A stretch of 64,000 nucleotides of DNA, taken from the NCBI GenBank assembly GCA_020852815.1, contig JADZAN010000024.1, positions 1-64,000 on the forward strand, given 5' to 3'. Source of the DNA: Gemmatimonadaceae bacterium. Its GTDB lineage: Bacteria > Gemmatimonadota > Gemmatimonadetes > Gemmatimonadales > Gemmatimonadaceae. Positions 22,699 through 33,100 of this stretch are shown here, piece after piece. The position numbers were made by a program, and so were the translations under genes. Below the pieces are notes generated by a model. That model worked only from the letters and a program-made list of their open reading frames with translations. It was not told the origin of the DNA and ran no database searches. Each line of letters starts with the position of its first letter. The stretch's first letter is position 1.

Positions 22699-24113
22699 GC
22701 GCGCCGCGTTCACTGTTTGTCGAGGGGGCGCCGATCCTCTCGCGCGACGAGGCGCAGGCGCTGGCCAAGCGCGTCCTCTACTTCGCCACGGCCGACTCCA
22801 CGCGCGTCACGATCCGCAGCGCGGCGCGCGCCAACTCGCGCTTTGCCGTGAACCAGATCTCGACGGCGGGAGACAACTTCGACACGGTCGTCACGGTCCT
22901 CTCATCGTTTGGCAAACGCTCGGCAACCGCCACGACCAACAAGCTCGACGACGCGGCGCTGCAACAATGCGTGGCCAACTCGGAGAACCTGGCGCGCCTC
23001 TCGCCCGAGGACCCCGAGGCCATGCCCGAACTCGGCCCCCAGCAGTACGCCGAGTCGAACGGGTGGAGCGATGCAACCGCGCTGCTCGATCCCGTGGCGC
23101 GCGCGGCGGCGATCCAGCAGGTCACCGAGCCGGCGCGCGCCGCGGGGCTCGTCTCCACCGGCTACATCGAGTCGCGCGGGACGGCGCTGGCCATCGCCAA
23201 CAGCAAGGGATTGTTTGCCTATTCGCGAACCACCGAGGCCGTGCTGACGACCACCGTGCGCACCGCCGACGGGATGGGGTCGGGGTGGGGCGGGACCGCG
23301 CACTGGGACTGGTCCCGGATCGACGCCAAGGCGTTAGGCGCCACGGCGATCCAGAAAGCCAAGGCGTCGCAGAACCCGGTGGCCATCGAGCCGGGGCGCT
23401 ACACCGTGGTGCTCGAGCCAACCGCCGTCGGCAACCTGGTGCAGCTCATCCAGGGGGCACTCAACGCGCGCAGCGCCGACGAGGGGCGCTCGTTCTTCAC
23501 CAAGGCCGGCGGCGGCAACAAGGTCGGGATGAAGGTCATGGACGAACGCGTGACGATCTTCACCGACCCGCTCGACCCCGACATCGGGACCAACACCTTC
23601 TCCGGCGATGGCCTTCCCACCGGTCGCACGGTGTGGATCGAGAACGGCGTGGTGAAGAACCTCGCTTATGACCGCTTCTGGGCGCAGAAGCAGGGGAAGG
23701 AGGCAAACACCGGTGGTGGCGGTGGCGGGTTTGGCGGTGGCGGCGGCTTTGGTGGCGGCGCCGGGCTCAAGATGCTGGGGAGCGACCAGTCGCTGGAGGC
23801 ACTGATTGCGGGAACCGAACGCGGCATCCTCGTCACGCGCTTCTGGTACATCCGCCCGGTCGATCCGCGAACGGTGCTTTACACCGGGCTCACGCGCGAC
23901 GGGACCTTCCTCATCGAGAAGGGGAAGATCACCAAGTCGGTGAAGAACTTCCGCTTCAACGAGTCGCCCATCTTCATGCTCAACAACCTGGAGGCGATGT
24001 CGCGTGCGGTGCGGGTGAGTGCCAGCGAGAGCGGGAACACCGGGCAGGCAATCGTCGTCCCGGCGATCCGCACGCGCGATTTCTCGTTCACGAGCCTGAG
24101 CGACGCGGTGTAG
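22695..24113 (+). CDS. TldE/PmbA-family partner protein
   Basis: ATG 22695 is coupled to the tldD-like stop and gives 472 aa. It has the PmbA/TldE fold pattern (VVLEPTAVGNLVQLIQGALNA, split) but lacks HExxxH, as expected of the non-catalytic subunit. A Gly-rich insertion of about 22 residues (GGGGGGFGGGGGFGGGAG) lies at about residue 340, probably a flexible loop near the active site. No signal peptide is visible, which is odd if TldD is exported by Tat; the subunit may ride along with its Tat partner. Confidence 0.85.
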   Translation: MSAPRSLFVEGAPILSRDEAQALAKRVLYFATADSTRVTIRSAARANSRFAVNQISTAGDNFDTVVTVLSSFGKRSATATTNKLDDAALQQCVANSENLARLSPEDPEAMPELGPQQYAESNGWSDATALLDPVARAAAIQQVTEPARAAGLVSTGYIESRGTALAIANSKGLFAYSRTTEAVLTTTVRTADGMGSGWGGTAHWDWSRIDAKALGATAIQKAKASQNPVAIEPGRYTVVLEPTAVGNLVQLIQGALNARSADEGRSFFTKAGGGNKVGMKVMDERVTIFTDPLDPDIGTNTFSGDGLPTGRTVWIENGVVKNLAYDRFWAQKQGKEANTGGGGGGFGGGGGFGGGAGLKMLGSDQSLEALIAGTERGILVTRFWYIRPVDPRTVLYTGLTRDGTFLIEKGKITKSVKNFRFNESPIFMLNNLEAMSRAVRVSASESGNTGQAIVVPAIRTRDFSFTSLSDAV

Positions 24114-24157
24114 GCGCGCGGCGGGAGCGCTGCGCATTTCCAACGATCTCGTGCAAG

Positions 24158-24184
24158 ACGCGCCCGGTGCACTGCCGGGCGCGT
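24158..24184 (+). terminator. Hairpin terminator after the tldD/tldE pair
   Basis: A 10-bp stem (24158-24167 with 24175-24184) with a 7-nt loop is followed by TTGCGTTG. It closes the tldD/tldE operon. Confidence 0.65.
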
Positions 24185-24278
24185 TTGCGTTGCAGCGGTG
24201 GCGATCCAGCGCACCGCCGCCCGCCGGTGCTGGACAACGCCGGCGCCGAAGCAGACGTTACGCCCTCCCACCACGTCC

Positions 24279-24941
24279 ATGTCACGCGTCGCCTTCATTC
24301 ACGCCCTCCCCGAGTCCCTCGCCCCGCTCGACGCGGAGCTGGCGCGCACGTGGCCTGGCTGCGAGACGATGCACCTCATGGACGACTCGCTGTCGGCGGA
24401 CCTCGCGCGGTCGCCGCACGGGCTCGACGAACGATTCGACGCCCGGTTCCTGGCGTTAGGCGCGTACGCCGTGTCGACCGGGGCGTCGGGCATCCTCTTT
24501 ACCTGCTCGGCGTTCGGGCGCTGCATCGATGGCGTGCGCCGGCAGTATCCATCGCTCCCGGTGCTCAAGCCGAACGAGGCGATGATCGACGAAGCAACAG
24601 CGGCGGCGAGCGGGGCGCCTGTCGGCCTCGTGGCAACCTTCGCCCCCACGCTGGCGTCGATGGTTTCGGAGTTCCCGGCGGCGGTCGACGTGCGCACGTC
24701 GCTGGCGGTGGGCGCGCTCGTGGCGCTGCGCGCAGGCGACCTCCAGCGCCATGACGCCCTCGTCGCCGAGTCGGCCCAGCGGCTCGTGACGGCCGGGTGC
24801 GCCATCATTGCATTGGCGCAGTTCAGCATGGCGCGCGCCGCGAGCGAGGTGCACGCGCAAACCGGCGTGCCGGTACTGACCACCGTGGAGAGCGCAGTCC
24901 GCCGGCTGCGCGCGCGGGTGGAGGGCGCAGCCCGTGCGTGA
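24279..24941 (+). CDS. Aspartate/glutamate racemase-family protein
   Basis: The 220-aa protein has two symmetric Cys/Ser-type half motifs of the Asp/Glu racemase fold: ILFTCSAFG (Cys at about residue 75) and IIALAQFSMARAA at about 180. In true racemases the second motif carries Cys, but here it has none; only the first Cys is available. GPVGLVATFAPTLASM-type segments fit the GLxAT pattern. It may be a maleate isomerase or hydantoin racemase-like variant. The substrate is not predictable. Confidence 0.65.
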   Translation: MSRVAFIHALPESLAPLDAELARTWPGCETMHLMDDSLSADLARSPHGLDERFDARFLALGAYAVSTGASGILFTCSAFGRCIDGVRRQYPSLPVLKPNEAMIDEATAAASGAPVGLVATFAPTLASMVSEFPAAVDVRTSLAVGALVALRAGDLQRHDALVAESAQRLVTAGCAIIALAQFSMARAASEVHAQTGVPVLTTVESAVRRLRARVEGAARA

Positions 24942-25013
24942 CCTGCTTTCGTTCGTTGGCGTGACAGGGGAGGGGTGCGCCGCCCGATGACTGACCTTTC
25001 ACCAGAGGGAGTG

Positions 25014-26738
25014 ATGTACCACCACGACCGACACCTTCGGGCTCGACGCATAACGGGACAGCGCTCGGCGCTCGCGCTCGCGCTGGCACTCGCGCTGGCA
25101 CTGCTCGTGGCGCGTCATGGCGAGGCGCAGGACGCACGCCGTGCGGCAACGGCGCCGGCGGGGCCGCCCTACGACGTCGTCATTCACGGCGGGCGCATCG
25201 TCGACGGCACCGGCTCTCCGTGGTTTGTCGCCGACGTGGCAATCGCCAACGGCCGCATTGCCGCTATCGGGCGCATCGCGCCGGCGCAGGCAAGGCGCGC
25301 CATCGATGCGACCGGGCTCGTGGTCGCGCCGGGCTTCATCGACATGATGGGGCAGACGGCGACTCCCTTCCTTGCCAATCCCAACAGCGCCTTCAACCTG
25401 CTCTCGCAGGGAATCACGACCATCAACGCCGGCGAGGGTGGTTCGAGCGCCCCGCTCGACGCCGAGCAGGCAAGGCGCGCCGGGTGGTCCACCATGCGCC
25501 AACTCTTCGCCAGGCTCGACTCGGCGGGGATGCCGATGAACATGGTGCAGACCGTTGGGCACACACAGTTGCGCGAGATCGTCATTGGCGACAAGGACCG
25601 GCAGGCGACGCCGGAAGAGCTCGAGCGCATGCGCGACTACGTGCGCGAGGCGATGGAAGCGGGTGCCATCGGCGTCTCGACGTCACTCATCTATCCGCCG
25701 GCGATCTACGGCTCCGAGTCGGAGATTGCCGAACTGGCCAAGGTGGCCGGCCAGTACGGCGGCCGCTACTTCACCCACATGCGCAACGAGGGCGATCGCC
25801 TGCTGGAGGCCATCGACGAGGCGCTGCGCATTGGGCAGGCCGCGGCGACGCCGGTGCACATCTTCCACCTCAAGACGGCAGGGCAGGGCAACTGGGGAAA
25901 GATGGATCTCGCGCTGGCGCGCATCAAAGCGGCGCGTGCCGCCGGTCAGCAGGTCGGTGTCGACATCTACCCGTACATCAACAACGGGCTCGGCATTCGC
26001 GCGCTCATCCATCCCCGGCATGCAGCTGACGGCGAGGCGGACCTGCTGCGCAAGCTCGGCGACCCGGCGGCGCGCGCCGAGATGCGGCGCGAGATGGAAA
26101 CGCTCGGCGGATGGGAGAACTGGTATGCTCACGCCGGAAAGGACTGGGACCGCATCATCGTGTCGGGGCTCGCGGCGCCGTACACGAAGTACTCGGGCAC
26201 GTCCATCGGCGACATCGCGCGCGCCGTGGGCAAGGACCCGTGGGACATCTTCTTCGAGCTGGCGCCAACGACGGCGGGCGCCATGCCGCAGTCCATGTCC
26301 GAAGCCAACAAGATCAAGGCGATGCGCGAGGAGTTCACCTCGTTCGACACCGACGCCGGCCCGCTCGACCCGTCGCAGACGCTCGTGCACCCGCGTGGCT
26401 ACGGCGCCTTTCCGCGCCTGCTCGGCCGCTACGCGCGCGACCTCGGGGTGCTGACGCTGGAGGCCATGGTCCACCGCATGAGCAGCGTGGCCGCCAACGA
26501 GATCGGCGCGTACGATCGCGGGAAGCTGGCGCCCGGACTGGTGGCCGACGTGGTGATCTTCGACGCGGCGACGATCCGTGACCGCGCGACGTTCGCCGAG
26601 CCGACGCTTGCCTCGGAGGGGGTGCGCTATGTGCTGGTGAACGGCGGCGTGGTGCTGGAAGACGGCAAGTACAACGGTGCGAAGCCGGGGCGCGTGATTC
26701 GCGGGCCCGGCTACCGCGCGACGCCTGCAACGCGTTAG
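25014..26738 (+). CDS. D-aminoacylase/N-acyl-amino-acid amidohydrolase-like, lacking the first HxH
   Basis: ATG 25014 is preceded by AGAGGGAG. The 574-aa protein begins with a leader (ALALALALALLVARHGEAQ) and is therefore probably periplasmic. It shows the amidohydrolase entry DVVIHGGRIVDGTG and the later ligands THMRNEGD, HIFHLKTAG and HPRGYGAF. The usual GFID-x-H-x-H metal pair is replaced by GFIDMMGQT, so the binuclear centre must be altered. Related D-aminoacylase-like proteins with GFIDMxGQ exist, so this is a subfamily rather than an error. The end SxGVRYVLVNGGVVLEDG is typical. Confidence 0.8.
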   Translation: MYHHDRHLRARRITGQRSALALALALALALLVARHGEAQDARRAATAPAGPPYDVVIHGGRIVDGTGSPWFVADVAIANGRIAAIGRIAPAQARRAIDATGLVVAPGFIDMMGQTATPFLANPNSAFNLLSQGITTINAGEGGSSAPLDAEQARRAGWSTMRQLFARLDSAGMPMNMVQTVGHTQLREIVIGDKDRQATPEELERMRDYVREAMEAGAIGVSTSLIYPPAIYGSESEIAELAKVAGQYGGRYFTHMRNEGDRLLEAIDEALRIGQAAATPVHIFHLKTAGQGNWGKMDLALARIKAARAAGQQVGVDIYPYINNGLGIRALIHPRHAADGEADLLRKLGDPAARAEMRREMETLGGWENWYAHAGKDWDRIIVSGLAAPYTKYSGTSIGDIARAVGKDPWDIFFELAPTTAGAMPQSMSEANKIKAMREEFTSFDTDAGPLDPSQTLVHPRGYGAFPRLLGRYARDLGVLTLEAMVHRMSSVAANEIGAYDRGKLAPGLVADVVIFDAATIRDRATFAEPTLASEGVRYVLVNGGVVLEDGKYNGAKPGRVIRGPGYRATPATR

Positions 26739-26750
26739 GCGCCCGGCGCG

Positions 26751-27497
26751 CTACCGCTTGTCGAGGAAGGCGCGGAAGATGGACCGCGCCTCGTCGCCTT
26801 GCAGCAGGCGATCGAAGTGCGGAAGCTCCTCGTCGATCGCCTCGCGCACCGTGCGACCCTGGGGGCGCCTGAGGAGCGCCTTGGTCGTCATCAGCGCGTC
26901 GCGTGGCTGCCTGGCCAGGCGCTCGGCGATGGCGGTGGCGAGCGAGAGTACGGCGTCGGCGGGGACCACGCGATTCACGATCCCCGCGCGCTGCGCCGTG
27001 GGCGCGTCGAAGTAGTCGCCGAGCATGAGGAGCTCGGCGGCCAACCGATGTCCGGCGAGTTGCGGGAGGAGGAGCGACGACCCCGCCTCGGGGGAGAGTC
27101 CCAGCGGAACGAAGGGGAGCTGGAAGCGCGCATCCTCGGCGGCGATGACCAGGTCGCAGTGCAGGAGCATCGTCGTCCCGATGCCGATCGCGAGCCCCCC
27201 GACGGCTGCAACGATCGGCTTGGTGAACTGCGATATGGCGTAGAGAAAACGGGGCCCCTCGCGCTCGGCACTAGCGGCGCCGTGCAGGAAGTCGCCGACG
27301 TCGTTGCCGGCGGTGAAGAGGTCCTCCTGTCCGCGCAGCAGCACCGCGCGCACCTCGCTGTCGCGCGCGGCGTCGTCCAGGGCGTCGCTCATGCCGCGGT
27401 ACATCGCCAGCGTGATCGCGTTCTTCTTCTCGCGCCGTGAAAGCTCGATGGTGCAAACGCCGTCGGCCTTGGCGGTGAGGATGTGCGCAGTGCTCAC
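26751..27497 (-). CDS. Enoyl-CoA hydratase/isomerase family protein
   Basis: GTG 27497 begins the protein at STAHILTAKADGVCTIEL; the frame further upstream has no conserved content. The 248-aa crotonase fold contains RREKKNAITLAMYRGM, the oxyanion-hole segment GNDVGDFL and KPIVAAVGGLAIGIGTTMLLHCDLV (in two parts), and SPEAGSSLLLPQ, which carries the catalytic glutamate position. It is probably a 2-trans-enoyl-CoA hydratase or isomerase acting in fatty-acid or amino-acid CoA degradation. It sits between two hydrolase genes on the opposite and same strands without obvious partners. Confidence 0.88.
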   Translation of the reverse strand: MSTAHILTAKADGVCTIELSRREKKNAITLAMYRGMSDALDDAARDSEVRAVLLRGQEDLFTAGNDVGDFLHGAASAEREGPRFLYAISQFTKPIVAAVGGLAIGIGTTMLLHCDLVIAAEDARFQLPFVPLGLSPEAGSSLLLPQLAGHRLAAELLMLGDYFDAPTAQRAGIVNRVVPADAVLSLATAIAERLARQPRDALMTTKALLRRPQGRTVREAIDEELPHFDRLLQGDEARSIFRAFLDKR

Positions 27498-27534
27498 GAG
27501 CGACTGGGGATGGAGGTGATGACGGTCGTTCCGG

Positions 27535-28710
27535 TCAACCGCCCCAGACGTCGCGCATGAGGCGCACGAAGTTGCCGCCGATGATCTTCTCCACGCGCGC
27601 CTCGGAGTGCCTGCGGGCCAGGAGGGCGTCGGCAATGCGCTCGAGGCGGCGCGGGGTGTTGAGGTCCGGGACGAAGAAGTAGACCTCGGGGTCCTCGCCA
27701 GGCGCCGCGATCCCCGCCTTCTGCCGTCGCGCCACGAACTCTCGGTGTTCGCGCTTGTACTCATCGGTGACCTCGTGCGGGGTAATGGAGAGGTCGCTCC
27801 CGATCCCCACATGATCCTCGCCGCAGACGTTGAGCGCGTGCTCGATGTGGCGCACCACGTCGTCGAGCATGGGCTGGCGCCCCGGCGTGAGGAAGGGCAT
27901 GAGGTAGATGCCGATCACGCCGCCCTTGTCGGCCATGGCCTTCAACTCGATGTCGCGCTTGTTGCGCGGGACGTCGGCCAGCGCGGCGCACCCGGAGTGC
28001 GTGATCGCGACCGGACGCGCCGACGCGGCAATTCCGTCGGCGGTGGTGCGCTGGCCGCAGTGCGACAGGTCGACCATGACGCGCTGCCGGTCCATTTCGG
28101 CCACGAGGTCGCGCCCGAAGGTGCTGAGCCCCGCATTGCCCGGCTCCAGGCTTCCATCGCCCACCAGCGAGCGCGTGTTGTAGGTGAGCTGGATGATCTT
28201 CACGCCGTACGCGGCAAAGATCGCGACCGTCGACAGGTCGCTCCCGATGGGTTCGACTCCCTGGAAGCCGTAGATGAGGCCGAGTCGCTTTGTGCGTTTA
28301 GCCTCGGCGAGGTCGGCCACCGAGCGCACGCGCACCAGCACGTCGCCGTGCAGGTTGAGTTCGCGTTCCCACGCCCCGATGCTGCGCATCGTGGCGGCGA
28401 AGTCGCCGCCGTTCACGGTGAGGTTGATTCCCGTGATGCCCGACTGCGCGGCGTTGCGCACCATGGCGTCGCTGAGCGGCGTGCGCGGCTGCACCGAGTT
28501 GAAGGGGCCGGGCGAGGCGAGGCAGTCGATGACCGTGGCGCGCTCGTAGCCCGGCCAGGGCGCGTGCATCGCGTCGGCCGCTGCCTTCCCGTCAGGCGCA
28601 ATCGCTGGAACGATCGGAATGGCGGCGCCCAGCGCGGGGAGCGCGGCCGCCCCCGCTAGTCGCGTCACGGCGCCGCGGCGCGTGCAGCGCTCGTGGAAGA
28701 AGTCGGACAT
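27535..28710 (-). CDS. Membrane dipeptidase (peptidase M19) with Tat-like signal
   Basis: The 391-aa protein has a Tat-like signal (CTRRGAVTRLAGAAALPALG). M19 motifs include MVDLSHCGQ and THSGCAALADVPRNKRD, and GEDHVGIGSDLS near the metal site. The classic N-terminal HxD (DGHND) appears as VIDCLASPG, so the first zinc ligand pair is altered. M19 enzymes cleave dipeptides including D-amino acid-containing ones. It is on the same strand as the enoyl-CoA hydratase gene and the neighbouring proline iminopeptidase. Confidence 0.8.
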   Translation of the reverse strand: MSDFFHERCTRRGAVTRLAGAAALPALGAAIPIVPAIAPDGKAAADAMHAPWPGYERATVIDCLASPGPFNSVQPRTPLSDAMVRNAAQSGITGINLTVNGGDFAATMRSIGAWERELNLHGDVLVRVRSVADLAEAKRTKRLGLIYGFQGVEPIGSDLSTVAIFAAYGVKIIQLTYNTRSLVGDGSLEPGNAGLSTFGRDLVAEMDRQRVMVDLSHCGQRTTADGIAASARPVAITHSGCAALADVPRNKRDIELKAMADKGGVIGIYLMPFLTPGRQPMLDDVVRHIEHALNVCGEDHVGIGSDLSITPHEVTDEYKREHREFVARRQKAGIAAPGEDPEVYFFVPDLNTPRRLERIADALLARRHSEARVEKIIGGNFVRLMRDVWGG

Positions 28711-28758
28711 GTCGGTAACGGTGTCGGTAACGGTGTCGGTACGGGTAATGGGTAGGCA

Positions 28759-29856
28759 CTACCGCACAGCCTTGAACGCCCCGCTGTCCACGTCCTTCAG
28801 GAACGCCATCACCCCCGTGAACCACGTCTCCTGGTCGTCGTAGAGCGCGAGATGACTCCCCTTGGGGCAATAGAGATAGCGCCCGTTCTTCACCGTTTTC
28901 GCAATCATCTCCATGTGCTTGGGGTCCATCGTGTCGTACTGCGCACCCACCGACAGGATGGGGACCGTGAGCTTGGGGAGGTCGGCCACGCGATCCCACT
29001 TCTCCAGCTTTCCGCTCGCCCCCAGCTCGCTGGGCCCCTGCATGGGGATGTAGATGTCGTTGTTGACGTGCTTGAAGGCGCGGTTCACCGGGTCGGGCCA
29101 CTCGGCGGCCGGCATGCGGATGAGGTGCTTCTCGTAATGGTTGGGGATGAGCAGCTCCATGTAGCGCGGATTGGCGTAGTCCTTCTTCGCCTCCAGCGCC
29201 TTCACCTCGGCCAGCACCTTGGGATCCATTGCCGGCATCAGCACGTCGTTGGCGTACTTCACGTACTCGGGGATGCTCGCCATCATGTTCGAGATGATGA
29301 GCCCCTTGAGGTGCTCCTGGTACTTGAGCGCGTACTCCATCCCCAGCAGCCCGCCCCACGAGTTGCCCAGGATGTAGAAGTTGCCCTTGTCCAGGCCTAA
29401 CGCCACGCGCACCTGCTCCACTTCCTCGACAAAACGGTCCAGGTTCCACAGCGACGAATCCTTGGGCTGTTCGCTGTAGTAGGAGCCAAGCTGGTCGTAG
29501 TAGTAGTACTCGATCCCTTCCTTGGGGAAATACGAGTCGACCGCCTCGAAGTACTCGTGGGTCATTCCCGGGCCGCCGTGCAGCAGGAGGACCTTGATGC
29601 GCGGGTTGTTGCCCACGCGCTTGGTCCAGACCTTGAACGTCCCCTTCGGCGTCTGGATCGGGATCATGCGAATCCCACCGGCCAGGATGTCGGCGCGCCC
29701 GGTGGTGTCGAAGTACGACGCGGTGGAAACCGGCGCACCATTGTCGGCGCTTGCCGGCGGCGCCGACTGCGTGGTGCACGCGGCCAGGAGGAGCGTGCTC
29801 GCGGTGGCGGCCGCGAGGGAGGCAGCGACGGCGAGAGGGCGCTGTGGAAGTCGCAT
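28759..29856 (-). CDS. Proline iminopeptidase-like alpha/beta hydrolase lipoprotein
   Basis: ATG 29856 gives a signal peptide with lipobox LLLAAC, so the 365-aa protein is a lipoprotein. It has the family S33 features HGGPG (oxyanion hole) and GNSWGG (nucleophile Ser). The acid/His pair lies in VGAQYDTMDP and GSHLALYDD. It resembles proline iminopeptidases. The M19 dipeptidase gene lies 48 bp downstream, across a GTCGGTAAC repeat, and the two could share a transcript for peptide degradation. Confidence 0.85.
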   Translation of the reverse strand: MRLPQRPLAVAASLAAATASTLLLAACTTQSAPPASADNGAPVSTASYFDTTGRADILAGGIRMIPIQTPKGTFKVWTKRVGNNPRIKVLLLHGGPGMTHEYFEAVDSYFPKEGIEYYYYDQLGSYYSEQPKDSSLWNLDRFVEEVEQVRVALGLDKGNFYILGNSWGGLLGMEYALKYQEHLKGLIISNMMASIPEYVKYANDVLMPAMDPKVLAEVKALEAKKDYANPRYMELLIPNHYEKHLIRMPAAEWPDPVNRAFKHVNNDIYIPMQGPSELGASGKLEKWDRVADLPKLTVPILSVGAQYDTMDPKHMEMIAKTVKNGRYLYCPKGSHLALYDDQETWFTGVMAFLKDVDSGAFKAVR

Positions 29857-30103
29857 GGCAGCACGGGTTGGGGGGGATACCGCGGCCCGGTGGCCGGAGC
29901 CACACGGCGGGGGACGCGCTAAGGTACGCCGCGTCCCCCGCGTCGGAAACTCGCGCCCCCGCCCCCAGCCGCGCCCCCACCCCATCCCCCAATCGCAGCG
30001 CCGCGCGCCGCGCCCCCGTATGACAGGCGAAACATCATTTGCGCCGCGCCCCCCGCGCGCCCCAATTGATGTGCACACCGTTCAGACGCGCGCGACGACT
30101 CGA

Positions 30104-30150
30104 CTCCCGTCTCCCGTCTCCCGTCTCCGTCCCCCGTCTCCCGTCCGCCC
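30104..30150 (+). other. C-rich tract abutting the BNR-protein start
   Basis: Repeated CTCCCGTCTCCCGT units with six C runs end 5 nt before ATG 30156. The minus strand can form G-quadruplexes. The tract is about 250 bp from the divergent hydrolase start at 29856. Confidence 0.55.
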
Positions 30151-30155
30151 TTCCC

Positions 30156-33100
30156 ATGCCCCAACCGCTACATCGCACCGCGCTGGTCACCGCATTGCTC
30201 GTCGCATCGGTGGCGGCTGCGAGCACGCTGGCCGCACAGCGCCGCCGCCCCGCCGATCCCAACGCCCCCGTGCCGGCGCAGCCATATCGCTTCGAGTTCC
30301 TTGGCCCCGCCACCGGCGGGCGCTTCGCCTCGATGGCCGGCGTCGAAGGCGACACCGCGACCTGGTACGCCGGCTCGGCGTCCGGCGGCATCTGGAAGAC
30401 GACCGATGGCGGCGCCAACTGGGTCCCGATCTTCGACGACCAGCCAGTGCAGGCCGTTGGCGCGCTGGCGGTGGCACCAGGCAACCGCAACATCGTCTGG
30501 GCCGGTACGGGTGAAGGGTGGACGGTGCGCGAGTCCGACATCCAGGGCGACGGGATCTACAAGTCGACCGACGAAGGGAAGACGTGGGTGCACATGGGGC
30601 TCCGCGAGACGGGACGCATCTCGCGCATTCTCGTGCATCCGAAGAACGCCGACGTGGTGTACGTCTGCGCGTTAGGCAGGGCGACGGGACCGCAGGAGGA
30701 GCGCGGCGTCTACAAGACGATGGACGGCGGGAAGACCTGGACCCGCTCGGCGTTCGTCGATGTGAACACCGGCTGTTCGGACCTTGCGATGGACGCCAAG
30801 GACCCCGAGGTCCTCGTGGCGGGAATGTGGCAGGTGGTGATGAAGTCCTGGGGGCTCACGTCCGGCGGTCCGGGGAGCGGGATCTGGATGACCCGCAACG
30901 GCGGGACGACGTGGAAGAAGGTCGAGCACCCGGGGCTCCCCAAGGCACCGATCGGGAAGGTGGGCGTCGCCATCGCACCCACCAACTCCAACCGGATCTT
31001 CGCCCTCATCCAGACGCTCAACCAGGGTTCACTCTGGCGCTCCGATGACGGCGGCACCTCGTGGCAGGTGGTGAGCTGGCAGCGCTCGCTCATCGGGCGC
31101 GCCGGCTACTACATGCACCTGGCGGTGAACTCGGGGAACCAGGACGAGGTGTACGTGGCCAACTCGTCATTCTGGCGCTCGATGGACGGCGGCAAGACGT
31201 TCGAGGATTCGCGCTGGGGGGGCGACACGCACGACATCTGGATCTCGCCGAGCAACCCGGATCACTTCGGCCTCACCGACGACCTGGGCTTCACCATCAC
31301 GACGACGCACATGAAGCAACGGCGTCGCGTGGCGCTCAACAACGGGCAGATGTACCACGTGGCGGTCGACAACCGGATCCCGTACTGGGTCTACTCCAAC
31401 CGGCAGGACAACGGGACGATGCGCGGCCCCTCCGATGGCATGGAGCGCGGGACGCCGATTCCCAACGCCGGCAACCGCGAGCTCCCCTACGGCATGACCG
31501 CCGACGGAGTCCGCGATTGGGACCACGGCATCGGGGGTTGCGAGTCGGGCTTCACCCTTCCCGACCCTAACGATCCCGACGTGATCTGGGCCACGTGCTA
31601 CGGCAACAAGGTCACACGCTACGATCACCGGATGCAGACGGCGCGCTCGGTGCAGCCGTACCGCATCACGCTCGACTCGCCGCCGGACGACATCAGGTAT
31701 CGCTGTCACTGGACGGCGCCGATGGCGATCGATCCGTTCGATACGCAAACGGTCTACTACGGCTGCCAGGTCATCTTCCGCACCAGCAACAAGGGGCAGA
31801 GCTGGGACATCATCTCCCCCGACCTGTCGATGAAGGATCCGTCGAAGATCAAGCCGAGCGGCGGCGTGATCGGCGACAACCTGGGGCAGTTCTACGGCTC
31901 GGTGGTCTTCGCGATCGCACCGTCCAAGGTGCAACGCGGGCTCATCTGGGCCGGGACAAACGACGGAAAGGTGTGGGTCACGCGCAACGGCGGCTCCGAG
32001 TGGACCGACCTCACGAAGAACATCACGGGGATGCCGGCGTGGGGGACGGTACGCAAGATCGAGCCGTCACCGCACGACGCGGCCACCGCCTACGTCGTCG
32101 TGGACCTGCACACGAACGACGATCGCCGTCCGTACCTCTACAAGACGAGTGACTACGGCAAGACGTGGAAGAGCGTGGTGGGCAACCTGCCCAGCGCGCA
32201 TCCGCTCGACTATGTGCTGAGCGTGGCCGAGCATCCCGACCGGAAGGGCATGCTCCTCGTCGGCACCGGGCACGCGTTCCACTATTCGCTGGACGATGGC
32301 GCGACGTGGACGCAGTACCAGGTGGGGCTTCCGGCAGCGCCGGTGACGTGGATCGAGATCCCCAAGGGGTGGAACGATGCGGTCGTCTCGACCTACGGGC
32401 GCGGGCTGTGGGTGTTGCGCGACCTCAAGGCGTTGCAGGAGGGGGGCGTTGCGGCGGCCGGCAACGCGCTGTTTGCCCCGCACCCCGGTATTCGCCGCGC
32501 GCGCGAGGGGCGCGCCGACCTCACCTTCCGCGCCGCCGACACGACGGTGGTGGCGCTGGAGATCCGTGACGCGACGGGGCGCCTGGCCCGCACGCTCAAG
32601 GTGAAGCCACGCCCCGGCCTCAATCGCGTGGTCTGGGACCTGCGCTACGACCTGGCGGTCCCCGTGGCGCTGCGCACGTCGCCCCCCGACAACCCCTACA
32701 TCTGGGACGAACCACCCTACAAGGGGAAAGATACGCGCCCCATTGCCCATTGGGGGATCCAGCAGCCGCAGTCGCAGGGGCCGCTCGCCGCGCCGGGGCA
32801 GTACTCCGTCACGCTCGTCGCCGGCGCTCAGTCGTTCACGCAGCCGTTCACCGTCCTCAAGGCGACCGACGTCCCCGCCACGGTCGACGACCTCCTGGCC
32901 TCGACCGACGCCCAGGTGCGCGTGCGCGACCGCCTGACCGAGACGGCGAACGTGGTGAACCAGCTCGAGGTGCTGCGAAAGAACATCGAGGACCAGGTCA
33001 AGGCCAACGCCAGCAATGCCGCCGCGGTGAAGGCGCTCAAGGAGATGGACCAGAAGATGCTCGACATCGAGCTCATCCTCCTCTCGCGCCACGACCTGCA

